Below are positions 1 to 9,507 of a stretch of 64,000 nt of DNA, in pieces. This DNA is from Indibacter alkaliphilus LW1 (GTDB lineage: Bacteria > Bacteroidota > Bacteroidia > Cytophagales > Cyclobacteriaceae), in contig NZ_ALWO02000023.1 in assembly GCF_000295935.2 (NCBI RefSeq), forward strand, positions 522,634-586,633, in the 5' to 3' direction. Numbering within the stretch: the stretch's first letter is position 1; every line of letters begins with the position of its first letter. Under the pieces are notes generated by a model that made no database searches, had not been told where the DNA came from, and was given only the letters and a program-made list of their open reading frames with translations. The translations under genes and the position numbers were made by a program.

Positions 1-85
1 AAGATATTCTTTTAAAGAAAAAATGGAAACTGCCTAAAATCTATGTGTTCTCTGATTCTATGGGTAAATTTTTTCCGGAGTTTAT

Positions 86-240
86 TTGCCTCTTTTTCAT
101 GATTTTTCACATCGTCTGTGCCTACGGCACTTTGGATACTTGCTCTTTATCCTAATCCCGGCAATGAATTACCGGGATAAGATATCGGTCATGACCGCCC
201 GGATGACCGGTCGGACGTGCCTCATCCTTTACTCAACCCT
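86..240. repeat. cluster of short REP-like palindromes
   Basis: Three short inverted repeats follow one another: GTGCC-TAC-GGCAC at 118-130, ATCCCGG/CCGGGAT at 155-178, and a GGATGACC...CATCC unit at 201-227. Similar units recur later (about 2845-2872, 57088-57120, 57811-57830, 60686-60716 and 62846-62878). The open frame across this stretch is explained by the palindromes and has no credible protein features. The rest of 1-323 holds only short AT-rich and GGATGAA-type microrepeats. Confidence 0.6.
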
Positions 241-323
241 TCAACCTACTCGGTCTCAATTCGTAAATCTAAAATCTAAAATCTAAAATTTTCATCCCTC
301 GTCCTTCATCCTTCATCCTTTCC

Positions 324-2738
324 TTACTCGCTTTTCAATATCTCCGCCGGATTTCTCTTGGCTACTCCTATGGAATGAAATCCTACCACGAGCAAGGCCA
401 ATATCAAAACCCCAAATCCTACCCCCAAATACATCAGAAAGGGCATTTCGATTTTATAGGCAAATTCCTGTAACCACATATTGCTGAGGTAGTAGGCAGG
501 GTAAACAGCCAATGCAAATGAAATCAACACCAACCATACATACTGTGTGGAGATCAATCCGATAAGCTGTAAAACTCCTGCTCCAAGAACTTTTCGAATG
601 CTTATTTCTTTGGTCCTTTGGGCAATAGTGAAGGAAGAAAGTCCAAATAATCCCAATATGGAAATCAGGATGGCCATGCCTGAGGCAAAGCCAAATACGC
701 CTTGAATCTTCCGGTCTTCTTCATAGAATTGGGCCAACTGCTCATCCATAAAACTGAATGAAGCCGTTTCCTCAGGATACATTTCTTTGTAAAGATTTTC
801 CAACCTTTCTTTGGCATAAGCCATGTTTTGTTTGCCTGATACTTTGGTTATCAACAGGTAGAAATAATCCGGATTATAGGTCAATGCCATGGGCATTATC
901 TCTTCCTTCAGGCTTCTTGCATTGAAATTGTCAATGACTCCAACGATGGTTTTATTATCCCCGCCAAACCTAACAATGGTACCGACAGCTTCCGAAGGGT
1001 TACCGAAACCTGCTTCATGGAGAAAATTCCTGTTTACCAAAAGTTCATCCTTCTGATTATTGGATTTTCTTCCTGCCAATAATTTGAGCTGATGGACGTC
1101 CACAAAGCTTGAGTCCACATTCATCACATGAATGTTTATCCTCGTTTCACTGGTATCTCTGGGTACAATAAGATCAGAGGTCCAGATGCTGTTGGAAGAA
1201 ACTAATACGCCACTAAGGCTTACTCCTTCAACAAAATTTTCATTTCTCAATCTATCTGCAAAGGTTTCTCTGGTATCCCTTTCTCCCATAAATGGAAGAT
1301 TGGTATATAGCACGGCATCCTTTTCAAAACCCAAAGGCTGGGACTTGATAAATTTTAGTTGGGAAGTCAGTACAGTGACCAAAATGATAAATGCAATCGA
1401 TGCAGAAAACTGGATCACTGTAAGATTCTTTCTTAGAAAAACACCCACAGAAAAACCTTGAACATGATGTACTTCCCCTTTGAGGGCTCTTTGGGGCTGG
1501 TATTTTGCCAGCACAAAAGCCGGATACAGTCCGGAAACAAAAGTAAGGAGCAGCATTAAAACAAAAAGAAAAACAAGGCTCAGGCTATTGAAATAGGACG
1601 GCTCGAAACCTTGGGGCAGGTATTCCCGAAAATATTGTGTAATCAGGTCTGCAAATAAAATTGCAACAAATCCTGAGATCAGGACAATGGCAAAAGTTTC
1701 ACTTAGAAACTGAAAAATCAATTGCCCTCTCCGGCTCCCCAAGGTTTTTCTGATGCCCACTTCTTTGGCCCTGTTGATGGCCTGGGCGGTTTCCAGGTTG
1801 ATAAAGTTTAGGCAAGCCAACAACAAAATGATGAAACCTATATAAATCAACCCATCCAACATGGACCTGGAAACTGCTGTATTGTCAAAATTTTCATTGA
1901 AATGGAAATTCGCTAAGGGTTCAGCAAAAAATTCATTCTTGGAATTCGCATCTTCAGCGTAGTATTTATCTGAAATGGTTTTCAGCCCCTCCTCAATCTC
2001 TGATTTGCCAGTATGTTCAGCTACTAAAACAAACAACTGACTTGAAGTATTGAGATTGCCCCAACTTTGAAGCCCATACCAATCTTCCTTACCCTTTTTT
2101 TTGATCGTACTGAAAGAGATGAAATCCTGGAAAAAGAAATCTGTTTTTTGATCATAATCCCTGACAACACCTTTGACCTGCGCCATGATGGAATCATTGG
2201 CATCCAACCAAAGAATCTCTTTTCCCAATACATCGTGAGGGGCCGATCCTGGAAAATATTTTTCCATACTGGCTACTGTTATCACTGCTGATTCAGGTTC
2301 ATTCAAGGCAGTATAGGGATCACCTGCCAGCCATTCCCTTTGGAAAATCTGCATAAAACCAGGATCTGCAAATGCCACTTTATTGCTTCGGCCCAACTGC
2401 CGGTTTTGCTCTGGTATGGACACCATGGTTTCATGCAGAATATATAAGCGTCCTTTTTGGAAGATATTGGCAAGTTCTTCGTCTACCACTTCTCCCAAAG
2501 GACCCGGTGTGGCAGAGCTTTGGAAAAAGCTTCCGGGTTCCCATTCTATACTGGAATTGATCCTGTAAATCCTATCAGCATGATCATGGAATGTATCAAA
2601 GCCATGGGCAAACCAAACCACGTTGAAAACCAACAAACAAACAGCCATTCCCAAAGAAAGCCCCAACACATGGACCAATGTGCGAAGCTTGTTTCTTTTG
2701 ATGTTTCTAAGAGCGATTGTAAAATAATTTTTAAGCAT
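324..2738 (-). CDS. MacB/FtsX-type ABC transporter permease (copy 1)
   Basis: This is a duplicated permease of the MacB/FtsX kind, about 804 residues from the ATG at 2738. I prefer that start over the ATG at 2762 because it gives the MLKNYFxIALRN opening shared by the neighbouring paralogues. The order is: one N-terminal membrane helix (~20-42), a large periplasmic MacB-like domain, three helices with the motif RAKEVGIRKTLGS (first FtsX unit), another helix, a second periplasmic domain, and a final FtsX unit with RTKEISIRKVLGAG. Members usually move or release peptides, lipoproteins or drugs using a separate ATPase. No ATPase lies in the window, so the substrate is unknown. It is the last of three tandem paralogues on the minus strand and is probably co-transcribed with them. 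The family is certain, the role is not. Confidence 0.9.
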   Translation of the reverse strand: MLKNYFTIALRNIKRNKLRTLVHVLGLSLGMAVCLLVFNVVWFAHGFDTFHDHADRIYRINSSIEWEPGSFFQSSATPGPLGEVVDEELANIFQKGRLYILHETMVSIPEQNRQLGRSNKVAFADPGFMQIFQREWLAGDPYTALNEPESAVITVASMEKYFPGSAPHDVLGKEILWLDANDSIMAQVKGVVRDYDQKTDFFFQDFISFSTIKKKGKEDWYGLQSWGNLNTSSQLFVLVAEHTGKSEIEEGLKTISDKYYAEDANSKNEFFAEPLANFHFNENFDNTAVSRSMLDGLIYIGFIILLLACLNFINLETAQAINRAKEVGIRKTLGSRRGQLIFQFLSETFAIVLISGFVAILFADLITQYFREYLPQGFEPSYFNSLSLVFLFVLMLLLTFVSGLYPAFVLAKYQPQRALKGEVHHVQGFSVGVFLRKNLTVIQFSASIAFIILVTVLTSQLKFIKSQPLGFEKDAVLYTNLPFMGERDTRETFADRLRNENFVEGVSLSGVLVSSNSIWTSDLIVPRDTSETRINIHVMNVDSSFVDVHQLKLLAGRKSNNQKDELLVNRNFLHEAGFGNPSEAVGTIVRFGGDNKTIVGVIDNFNARSLKEEIMPMALTYNPDYFYLLITKVSGKQNMAYAKERLENLYKEMYPEETASFSFMDEQLAQFYEEDRKIQGVFGFASGMAILISILGLFGLSSFTIAQRTKEISIRKVLGAGVLQLIGLISTQYVWLVLISFALAVYPAYYLSNMWLQEFAYKIEMPFLMYLGVGFGVLILALLVVGFHSIGVAKRNPAEILKSE

Positions 2739-2841
2739 TTCGGCATTATTTAAGATTGGCAAATTAGTGTGGGAAGAGTGAGGTTTACGGGATTATCTGG
2801 GAAAATTTAACTCTCTCACTAATCAATTTTCATCCCACATC

Positions 2842-2872
2842 CCCGCCTGGATGACCAGTCGGAAAGGGTCAT
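2842..2872. repeat. REP-like inverted repeat between permease genes
   Basis: The stem GGATGACC pairs with GGGTCATCC around an AGTCGG-containing loop. This unit resembles those at about 201-227, 57088-57120 and 62846-62878. It sits in the 130 bp gap between two permease genes. Confidence 0.45.
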
Positions 2873-2892
2873 CCTTCCTATCTAAGGTTTTC

Positions 2893-5349
2893 CTATTCTC
2901 CCTTCAAAGAGTCAACAGGATTGATACGAGCTGCCCTGAAAGACTGCACACCCATGACTGTCCAAGCTACTGCCATCACTAAGCCCATCACTATCAAAAG
3001 CGTAGTCCATCCCAGATCAATCCTATAAGTATAATCCTGTAACCATTTGTTCATTCCATACCAGCCAAGTGGTGCAGCAATGACAAAAGCGATAAGCACA
3101 AGTTTTGTAAATTCTTTGGAAAGCAACAACACCAAGGAGCTTACCGATGCACCCAATGTCTTTCTTATTCCGATTTCTTTTCTTCTTTGTTCTGCCGTGA
3201 ATGCCGTCAGAGCAAATAAGCCCATGCAGGCAATAAAAATCGCAAATCCGGTAAACGCCGCAAACACTTTTCCAATCCTTGTCTCGGAGGCATACATGGA
3301 TGCAAACCGATCATCCAAAAAACTATATGTGAATGGTTGACCCGGTGCTAATTCATTCCATTTTCCTTCAAGTAGCGACAAGACTTCTTTGGTATCTTCT
3401 GCCTGGAACTTGAATGATGCTATCCCAGTAGGGTTGGGATCTATAAACATTAGAACCGCACCAATATTTTCCTTCAGTGATTCAAAATGGAAATTCTCCA
3501 CCACTCCTATAACAGTTCTCAGCTCAGCATTTTCGGTACTGAAGCCATTGTCATTGTCTCCGGAGAAAGAGGATATTTTTTGCCCAATTGGATCACCATC
3601 GAAATTGAAATTTTTGACAGCAGTCTCGTTCAAAATAACCCCTGAAGAATCTGAAGGAAAATCCAAACTGAAGTCCCTGCCCTGAATCACTTTCATCCCC
3701 AGGGTACTGATATAATCAAAGTCGACTCTCCAATTTTGAATGGAAACCAGGTTTTCCTGATTCTGAATATCCCTACCTGAGACCCACCAAGGGGTATCTG
3801 ATCTATTGGTCCCCGAAACAGGCAAATATCCACTCAAAGTACCTTTTTCAATCAAAGCACTTGAAATTACCTGCTCTTTAAATGCTTGCTTCTGACTACC
3901 CATTGCATAGAGATCATGCACCATGATGATCTGATCCTTACTAAATCCGAGGTTTTTATTTTGTATAAAATTCATTTGTGAAAAAAGCACTATGGTACAG
4001 AAAATCAGTATGATTGAAATTGCAAACTGAAAAACCACCAAAGAACTCCTGACTGATGAACTTTTCATTCCTTTGGATATATCTCCTTTGAGAACTTTGG
4101 AAGGATTGAATCCTGAAAGAAAAAGAGCCGGATAAGCCCCTGCAATCAACCCAACGATCAAAGCACCTAAAAGCAGATACAAATAAAACATTACATCCGT
4201 AAGAGGAAGTTTTAAGCTTCTTCCTGCCAAATCATTGAAAAAAGGCAATAACAAGGAAGCCAATAAAATGGCCAGCAAAAAAGAAAAAAGACTCATTATA
4301 AAGGTTTCACCTAAAAATTGACCTATCAGTTCATTCCTGCCTGAACCCATCGTTTTCCTAACACCTACTTCCTTGGCCCTATTGGATGATTTGGCTGTAG
4401 CCAGGTTCATAAAGTTGATACAGGCAATCAATAAAATGAATACAGCTATCGCGATAAACAGATAAATGTATGTAATAGAAAAGTTTGCTTTGAACTCCCC
4501 TAATAAATCAGAATGTAAATGTATGTCCAATAATGGCTGTAAACCGTAATCTACTTTGTTGCCTGAAGCCTTAAATTGTTCCAAGGTAAAATCTTCACCC
4601 AAAACCTGTTTCAATACTGGAGCCATGTGCTTTTCACTCATTGCCCTGATTTTCTCCTCCATAGCATTGGGATCAGACCCAGGATGAACAAGTAAATAGG
4701 TTTGGAAATTATTACTCAACCATTGACCGCTTTTGGCTTCAGCCAAGCCTTCTGCTGCCAACAATGCATGAAATTGAAAATGGCTGTTTTCAGGAATATC
4801 AGCAAAAACCCCAGTGATGCTGTAAGAGGTCTTGTTATCAAGAATCAGACTTTGACCGATTGCATTTTCTCCCTTGAAGAACTTGTCAGCCAAGCTTTGA
4901 CTCACTAGCATGGTATTTGGTTCATCCAAAGCCTTTTCTCTACTTCCCTGTACTAAAGGAATATCGAAAACATCCAAAAAGCTTTTTCCTGCAAATACTA
5001 CATCATTTTCTTTGATATTGTCCTCATATCTTTTGATCAAAAATGAACCTTGTTGTCTAAAATGAACAGCTGCTTCGACTTCAGGGATTTCAGCTACCAA
5101 GGCCTCAGCCATAGGTGCAGGAGCAAATGTCATATTCATGGCATTGCCACCAAAGACAATATCTGAACTGATTCTGTAAATTCGCTCTGCATTGGGAAAA
5201 TGCCTGTCATAGCTCAATTCATTTTTAACAAAAATTGCGATAATCATGCATAGAGCCATTCCCAATGACAGACCCAATACATTGATAAAGGAAATGCTTT
5301 TGGTCTTCCAAAAGTTTCTAAGGGCAATTTTCAGTATATTACGGAACAT
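2893..5349 (-). CDS. MacB/FtsX-type ABC transporter permease (copy 2)
   Basis: An 818-residue duplicated permease with the same order as its neighbours. It opens with MFRNILKIALRN and a helix near residues 21-42. The first FtsX unit carries RAKEVGVRKTMGSGRNELIGQ, the second RRKEIGIRKTLGAS near residue 730, and the protein ends NPVDSLKGE. Two MacB-like periplasmic domains lie between the membrane segments. It is 28 bp downstream of the copy at 5378-7756 and 155 bp upstream of the copy ending at 324, so the three are likely one transcription unit. No ATP-binding subunit is adjacent. The membrane permease assignment is firm; substrate and partner are unknown. Confidence 0.9.
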   Translation of the reverse strand: MFRNILKIALRNFWKTKSISFINVLGLSLGMALCMIIAIFVKNELSYDRHFPNAERIYRISSDIVFGGNAMNMTFAPAPMAEALVAEIPEVEAAVHFRQQGSFLIKRYEDNIKENDVVFAGKSFLDVFDIPLVQGSREKALDEPNTMLVSQSLADKFFKGENAIGQSLILDNKTSYSITGVFADIPENSHFQFHALLAAEGLAEAKSGQWLSNNFQTYLLVHPGSDPNAMEEKIRAMSEKHMAPVLKQVLGEDFTLEQFKASGNKVDYGLQPLLDIHLHSDLLGEFKANFSITYIYLFIAIAVFILLIACINFMNLATAKSSNRAKEVGVRKTMGSGRNELIGQFLGETFIMSLFSFLLAILLASLLLPFFNDLAGRSLKLPLTDVMFYLYLLLGALIVGLIAGAYPALFLSGFNPSKVLKGDISKGMKSSSVRSSLVVFQFAISIILIFCTIVLFSQMNFIQNKNLGFSKDQIIMVHDLYAMGSQKQAFKEQVISSALIEKGTLSGYLPVSGTNRSDTPWWVSGRDIQNQENLVSIQNWRVDFDYISTLGMKVIQGRDFSLDFPSDSSGVILNETAVKNFNFDGDPIGQKISSFSGDNDNGFSTENAELRTVIGVVENFHFESLKENIGAVLMFIDPNPTGIASFKFQAEDTKEVLSLLEGKWNELAPGQPFTYSFLDDRFASMYASETRIGKVFAAFTGFAIFIACMGLFALTAFTAEQRRKEIGIRKTLGASVSSLVLLLSKEFTKLVLIAFVIAAPLGWYGMNKWLQDYTYRIDLGWTTLLIVMGLVMAVAWTVMGVQSFRAARINPVDSLKGE

Positions 5350-5377
5350 ATAATCTGTATTTAATTGGGTTCAATAA

Positions 5378-7756
5378 CTATTCACTTTTGAGAGCATTTG
5401 AAGGGTTGGTCCAAGCTGCCTGAAGAGATTTGTATCCTACTGTGAAGACTGCAATTAAGCCTACCAAAATCAATGAGAATGCATAAAATTGCCAGGATAA
5501 TTGGATTTTTGAACTGTAATCTGAAAGCCATTTTTCCATCAGATAACCCGCAAGTGGTGCTGCTAAAGCAAATGAAATCAACAAGAGAATGATATACTCC
5601 TTGGAAAACATCGCCAAAACCTGTCCTGAGCTAGCACCCAAAACTTTCCTGACTCCTATTTCTTTGGTTTTCATCGCCGCCATAAAGGAAACCAATCCAT
5701 AAAGCCCAATGGACCCCACTATCACAGCTATAAAGGAAAAAATGATAAAGAGTGTAGTCATCCTTTGCTCCAGCTCATAGAATTTTGCAATTTTTTCGTC
5801 CAGGAAGCTTGCTTGGAAAGGGAATTCCGGATAAAGGTCTTTAAATACTTCTTCTGCTTCTGCCATCACCAAATTGGCATTGGAACCGGTTATTTTTAAC
5901 CCTACTGTGCTAAACAGGTGTTTATTTTGAAATATAAATGTAGGCTCTTTGTCAGACTTGAGGGAAGACCCATAAAAATCTTTGATCACCCCAACAATGG
6001 GTGCGTCTATTCCACCAATATTTACATAAACACCCAGAAGATCTTCGGATTTTTCAAACCCCGACTTTTTGGCAAAAGACTCTGTAGCCAAGTAGCGCGT
6101 TACTGTATCTTCTTTGATGAGGTTTTCTCCATGCAATAATTCCAAACCGTAGGTATCCAAATAATATTCATCTGCGGGCTTGATAAATACCGTGTACTCT
6201 TCCCTGCTTTCCACCATGATCGCATTGGTGGAAGAAGTAGAGCTGGAGGCAGGCTCTGTAAATGAAATTGAGGCATTGTCCACTCCTCCTAGGTTTCTAA
6301 GTCGTTCAACCAGAAGCTGAGCTTTATCAGGATTGCGCTCTGGAATGGGAAAACTTACGATAGCATCTTTTTGAAAACCTATATCCGCAGTCCTTAAATG
6401 GTTCATCTGCATCACCAAGACCAAAGTTCCAATGATAAAAAATTGGGTGATCATAAACTGAAATACAACAAGGCCCTTCCTCATCAGGTAAGAGCTTGTT
6501 TGCTTAGACTGATACTGTTCTTTTATCGCCCGAACAGGATTCAATTGACTGATGGTCAAAGAAGGGTAAATGCCTGAAATTAAGGTTATCAGTAACCAAA
6601 TCCCCATCACCGTCAAAATTCCCAATGGAGAAAATATAATATAAAAATCAGCTTGGGTACCTAGAAAATCATTTAAGTATGGTAATGCCAGACTTCCGAT
6701 CAAAAAGGCGATAAAGATTGAAAAAAGGCAAATCAATCCTGTTTCACTCAAAAACTGCAAAACAATATGTTTTTGGTGACCTCCAAAGACTTTTCTTAGC
6801 CCTACCTCCTTTGCCCTTTTGCCAGAAAGTGCCGTACTCAAATTGATAAAGTTGATACTTGCAGTAAGCAAAAGGAAAAATGCTACTCCAAGCATCACAT
6901 GAATGGAATTGGGAGCGACCTGATACCCAAAATTCCCATAGCGTTCATCAAAATGAATTTCTGAAAGTGGCTGAAGCTTGTGAGCTCTATTGATCTTAGT
7001 GTCTTTTCCAAGATATTTTTCAACAAAAGCAGGCAATCCTGCTTCTACATATTCCCTGGACTCTTGATCAGGCAATACTACATAAAATTGGTCATCACTA
7101 TATATGCTCAACCAGGCTCCCTCTTCTCTTTTTTGTCTTAAATTTTCGTAGGATAAAAAGATGTCAAATGGAAAATCAGTGTTATCAGGAAAATCATCCA
7201 TCACAGCTGTAATTGCATACACATCCCCCTTATGAAATTGAAAGGTATTGCCTACCACATTGGATGTGCCAAACAATTTTTCTGCATATTTTTTAGATAT
7301 CACCGCCTGATTGGATTCGTTCAGTATACCTGAAGAATTCCCTCCTTGAATTTTTCTATCAAAAACTTTGAAAAAGTCATCAGAGGTATAAGCAATGTTG
7401 GACTCCATAAAAAACTTTTCATCTTCGCCTTTCCGTACAGCTACCAAACCATTATGCCCTCCGGAAATCAATACAGATTTATCAATTTCCGGAAAATCAT
7501 TTTTAAACGCTTCCGGCAAAACAGCAGGAACTCCAGAGGTATAATATTCCCTTGATCCTTCAAATGTATCAGTCACTACTCTGTAAATCTGATCCGACTT
7601 GTCGTGATATTGATCAAAACTTCTGATATGAGAAACCAAAGCGAAAACCAAGAGACAGGAACTCACGCCAAGACTCAATCCAAAAATATTGATCGCTGAA
7701 TAAAGCTTTCTTTTGGATAAATTTCTCCAGGCTATAAGTAGATAGTTGTAAAACAT
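5378..7756 (-). CDS. MacB/FtsX-type ABC transporter permease (copy 3)
   Basis: A 792-residue duplicated permease, the first gene of the leftmost triplet. It begins MFYNYLLIAWRNLSKRK and has a helix at about 20-40. The FtsX signatures are RAKEVGLRKVFGG in the first half and KTKEIGVRKVLGAS in the second, and the end is NPSNALKSE. The first half has diverged from its paralogues (GGHQKH where others have GSxRxx), so this is an old duplication. It is divergent from the hydrolase gene that starts at 8024. A possible -7 element (TATTTTTG on the minus strand, 7791-7798) lies upstream, but I did not find a well-spaced -33 box. Confidence 0.9.
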   Translation of the reverse strand: MFYNYLLIAWRNLSKRKLYSAINIFGLSLGVSSCLLVFALVSHIRSFDQYHDKSDQIYRVVTDTFEGSREYYTSGVPAVLPEAFKNDFPEIDKSVLISGGHNGLVAVRKGEDEKFFMESNIAYTSDDFFKVFDRKIQGGNSSGILNESNQAVISKKYAEKLFGTSNVVGNTFQFHKGDVYAITAVMDDFPDNTDFPFDIFLSYENLRQKREEGAWLSIYSDDQFYVVLPDQESREYVEAGLPAFVEKYLGKDTKINRAHKLQPLSEIHFDERYGNFGYQVAPNSIHVMLGVAFFLLLTASINFINLSTALSGKRAKEVGLRKVFGGHQKHIVLQFLSETGLICLFSIFIAFLIGSLALPYLNDFLGTQADFYIIFSPLGILTVMGIWLLITLISGIYPSLTISQLNPVRAIKEQYQSKQTSSYLMRKGLVVFQFMITQFFIIGTLVLVMQMNHLRTADIGFQKDAIVSFPIPERNPDKAQLLVERLRNLGGVDNASISFTEPASSSTSSTNAIMVESREEYTVFIKPADEYYLDTYGLELLHGENLIKEDTVTRYLATESFAKKSGFEKSEDLLGVYVNIGGIDAPIVGVIKDFYGSSLKSDKEPTFIFQNKHLFSTVGLKITGSNANLVMAEAEEVFKDLYPEFPFQASFLDEKIAKFYELEQRMTTLFIIFSFIAVIVGSIGLYGLVSFMAAMKTKEIGVRKVLGASSGQVLAMFSKEYIILLLISFALAAPLAGYLMEKWLSDYSSKIQLSWQFYAFSLILVGLIAVFTVGYKSLQAAWTNPSNALKSE

Positions 7757-7885
7757 AAAACCGGTAATTTGTATTCGATAAACACTTTTTCAAAAATACT
7801 GTAGACCCTATTTTCAATACCAATGCCAAAGAAAAGCTTCAAAAACCTCTGAACAGAGGCGATTGGGACGAAAAACTCTGTTAAA

Positions 7886-7901
7886 GACGGACAAATCCGT
7901 C
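7886..7901. repeat. short perfect hairpin GACGGA/TCCGTC
   Basis: A six-base stem with a four-base loop lies in the divergent region between the permease at 7756 and the hydrolase at 8024. It resembles the REP-like units elsewhere in the window. It could also be a regulatory site for either divergent gene; nothing in the sequence decides this. Confidence 0.35.
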
Positions 7902-8023
7902 CGCATCCGAACAAAACTTTATACTTGACATTTTTAATTATATTAGTTCAGTTTTTAGTCTATCAAGTATTCACAAAGAGTAACTGGATGCTAAAATCAA
8001 ATCTAACTTTAAACCTATTAACT

Positions 8024-8986
8024 ATGAAAAACAAACAAAAAGCAATTAGAATGTTGGCTGCAGTTCTCACTGCAGCGATCTACCTTGTACCTTTTACAGA
8101 GCTTTTGGCACAAGATGGAACTATTTATCCTTTGGATACACCAGAAGAACCAAATGCGATTCCGCTTGGAACAGGAGGAGTAGAAAATCAGCCATCTCCT
8201 GAAACTTGGTTTTTACAGTGGGGAGACCCTATGGCAAGAAACATTTCTACTGCGACACTTACCCCATTTTTGCCAGATCCCGAAAAGGCTAACGGAACTG
8301 CTGTCATTGTTGCACCAGGAGGAGGTTTTAGCTGGTTGTCTATGGGAAATGAAGGTTGGGAAGTAGCAGAAGCTCTTGCAGCTCAAGGAATAGCTGCTTT
8401 TGTACTCAAATACCGATTAAACCCTACAGCAGAATCATTAGAAGACTTCTCGGCATGGATGAACCGTCCCCGAACCCCGGCCCCAGTGAATAGTTCAAAT
8501 ACTGCTGAAAGTACCACAAGGTCAGCGCCACCACAAAGAAACCTTAGCAATCAATTGGAGGATGCGGAAGCGGCTTATGACATGATAGTTTCACGTGCTA
8601 AGGAATGGGGAGTAAATACCGACCGAATAGGAATGATCGGTTTTTCTGCAGGAGCAGGCCTGACCATGCATTCTACACTAAATTCCGAAAAGATGAAACT
8701 TGCCTTTATCGGACCAATTTATGGTGGAATGGGAGCTGTGGATGTCCCAAAAGATGCTCCACCCATGTTTAATGTAATTGCAACAGACGATTTCTTGTTT
8801 TTAGGTCAAACAGGAATAATTGAATCTTGGTATAATGCTGGAATTCCCGTAGAATTTCATTTATACCAAAATGGCGGTCATGGCTTTGGATTGGGAAACC
8901 CTGACCGTACAAGCAATCGCTGGTTTGATGCCTTTATTTACTGGTTGGAAGTAAATAAGTTCATACCCTCAAAAAGTGCTGGATAA
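8024..8986 (+). CDS. secreted alpha/beta hydrolase (esterase/acetylesterase-like)
   Basis: A 320-residue exported hydrolase. The ATG at 8024 is preferred over the one at 7925 because it opens a clean signal peptide (MKNKQK, then a hydrophobic stretch, with likely cleavage after LLA near residue 29). The fold shows APGGG (97-101, oxyanion loop), GFSAGAG with nucleophile Ser208, an acid at Asp255/256 and NGGHGFG with His286. This layout matches acetyl-xylan/feruloyl-type esterases of the BD-FAE/Aes kind, which remove acyl groups from sugars. A 30-residue Ser/Thr/Pro/Asn-rich insertion (about 148-178) between core strands is unusual. It is a single plus-strand gene converging on the response regulator with only 14 bp between stops. 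The exact substrate is unknown. Confidence 0.8.
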   Translation: MKNKQKAIRMLAAVLTAAIYLVPFTELLAQDGTIYPLDTPEEPNAIPLGTGGVENQPSPETWFLQWGDPMARNISTATLTPFLPDPEKANGTAVIVAPGGGFSWLSMGNEGWEVAEALAAQGIAAFVLKYRLNPTAESLEDFSAWMNRPRTPAPVNSSNTAESTTRSAPPQRNLSNQLEDAEAAYDMIVSRAKEWGVNTDRIGMIGFSAGAGLTMHSTLNSEKMKLAFIGPIYGGMGAVDVPKDAPPMFNVIATDDFLFLGQTGIIESWYNAGIPVEFHLYQNGGHGFGLGNPDRTSNRWFDAFIYWLEVNKFIPSKSAG

Positions 8987-9000
8987 AATCATGCATGAAA

Positions 9001-9426
9001 TTAATCCGCCAATGTTGACAATTGAAGCCAAAATTCCTCAATCTTCAAAATAGCTCCCAAAAACTCCTCCATGTCCAGGGGTTTTTTCACATAGCTATTG
9101 CTATGGTTTTCATAGGCTTTCTCCACATCTATATGACTGGAGGAAGTGGTCAACATAATTACCGGAATCTTCTTTAAGCTAGCATCTTCCTTTATCTGCT
9201 TCAACACTTCATGTCCGTTGAAAATAGGGAGATTGATATCGAGTAGAATCAGGTCAGGTTTAGAAGCATTGGTGAATTTTCCTCTTTGGAATAAAATATC
9301 CAATGCTTCCTTTCCATTTCTGGCAACAGTGATGGCTGTTTTGATTTTACTTTCCTCAAAAGCATCAAGCGTAAGGACAATATCACCCTCGTTATCCTCT
9401 ACCAATAGAATTTGTGCAGGCTTCAT
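9001..9426 (-). CDS. single-domain response regulator (CheY/Rcp1-like)
   Basis: A 141-residue stand-alone receiver domain with no output domain. The acidic pocket is EDN at 10-12, the phosphoryl acceptor is Asp63 in LLLDINLP, the switch Thr is in MLTTS (93-94) and the conserved Lys is in VKKP (Lys115). The spacing and the RGKF insertion after ALDILF resemble Rcp1-type regulators that pair with PAS or phytochrome kinases. It follows the histidine kinase on the same strand (81 bp gap), so it is the likely phosphorylation target. With no DNA-binding domain, it probably acts by protein contact or as a phosphorelay intermediate. Confidence 0.9.
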   Translation of the reverse strand: MKPAQILLVEDNEGDIVLTLDAFEESKIKTAITVARNGKEALDILFQRGKFTNASKPDLILLDINLPIFNGHEVLKQIKEDASLKKIPVIMLTTSSSHIDVEKAYENHSNSYVKKPLDMEEFLGAILKIEEFWLQLSTLAD

Positions 9427-9507
9427 ATCTTATTTTTTTTACATAAACCGCTTTACTTGAAAGCGTTTTTATCTTTCCGGCTTTCGCTAATGTAATAAAT
9501 TAATCCT

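Noticed and set aside
86..286. A 66-residue plus-strand protein at the window start
   Set aside because: Its sequence is explained by three short palindromes and microrepeats.
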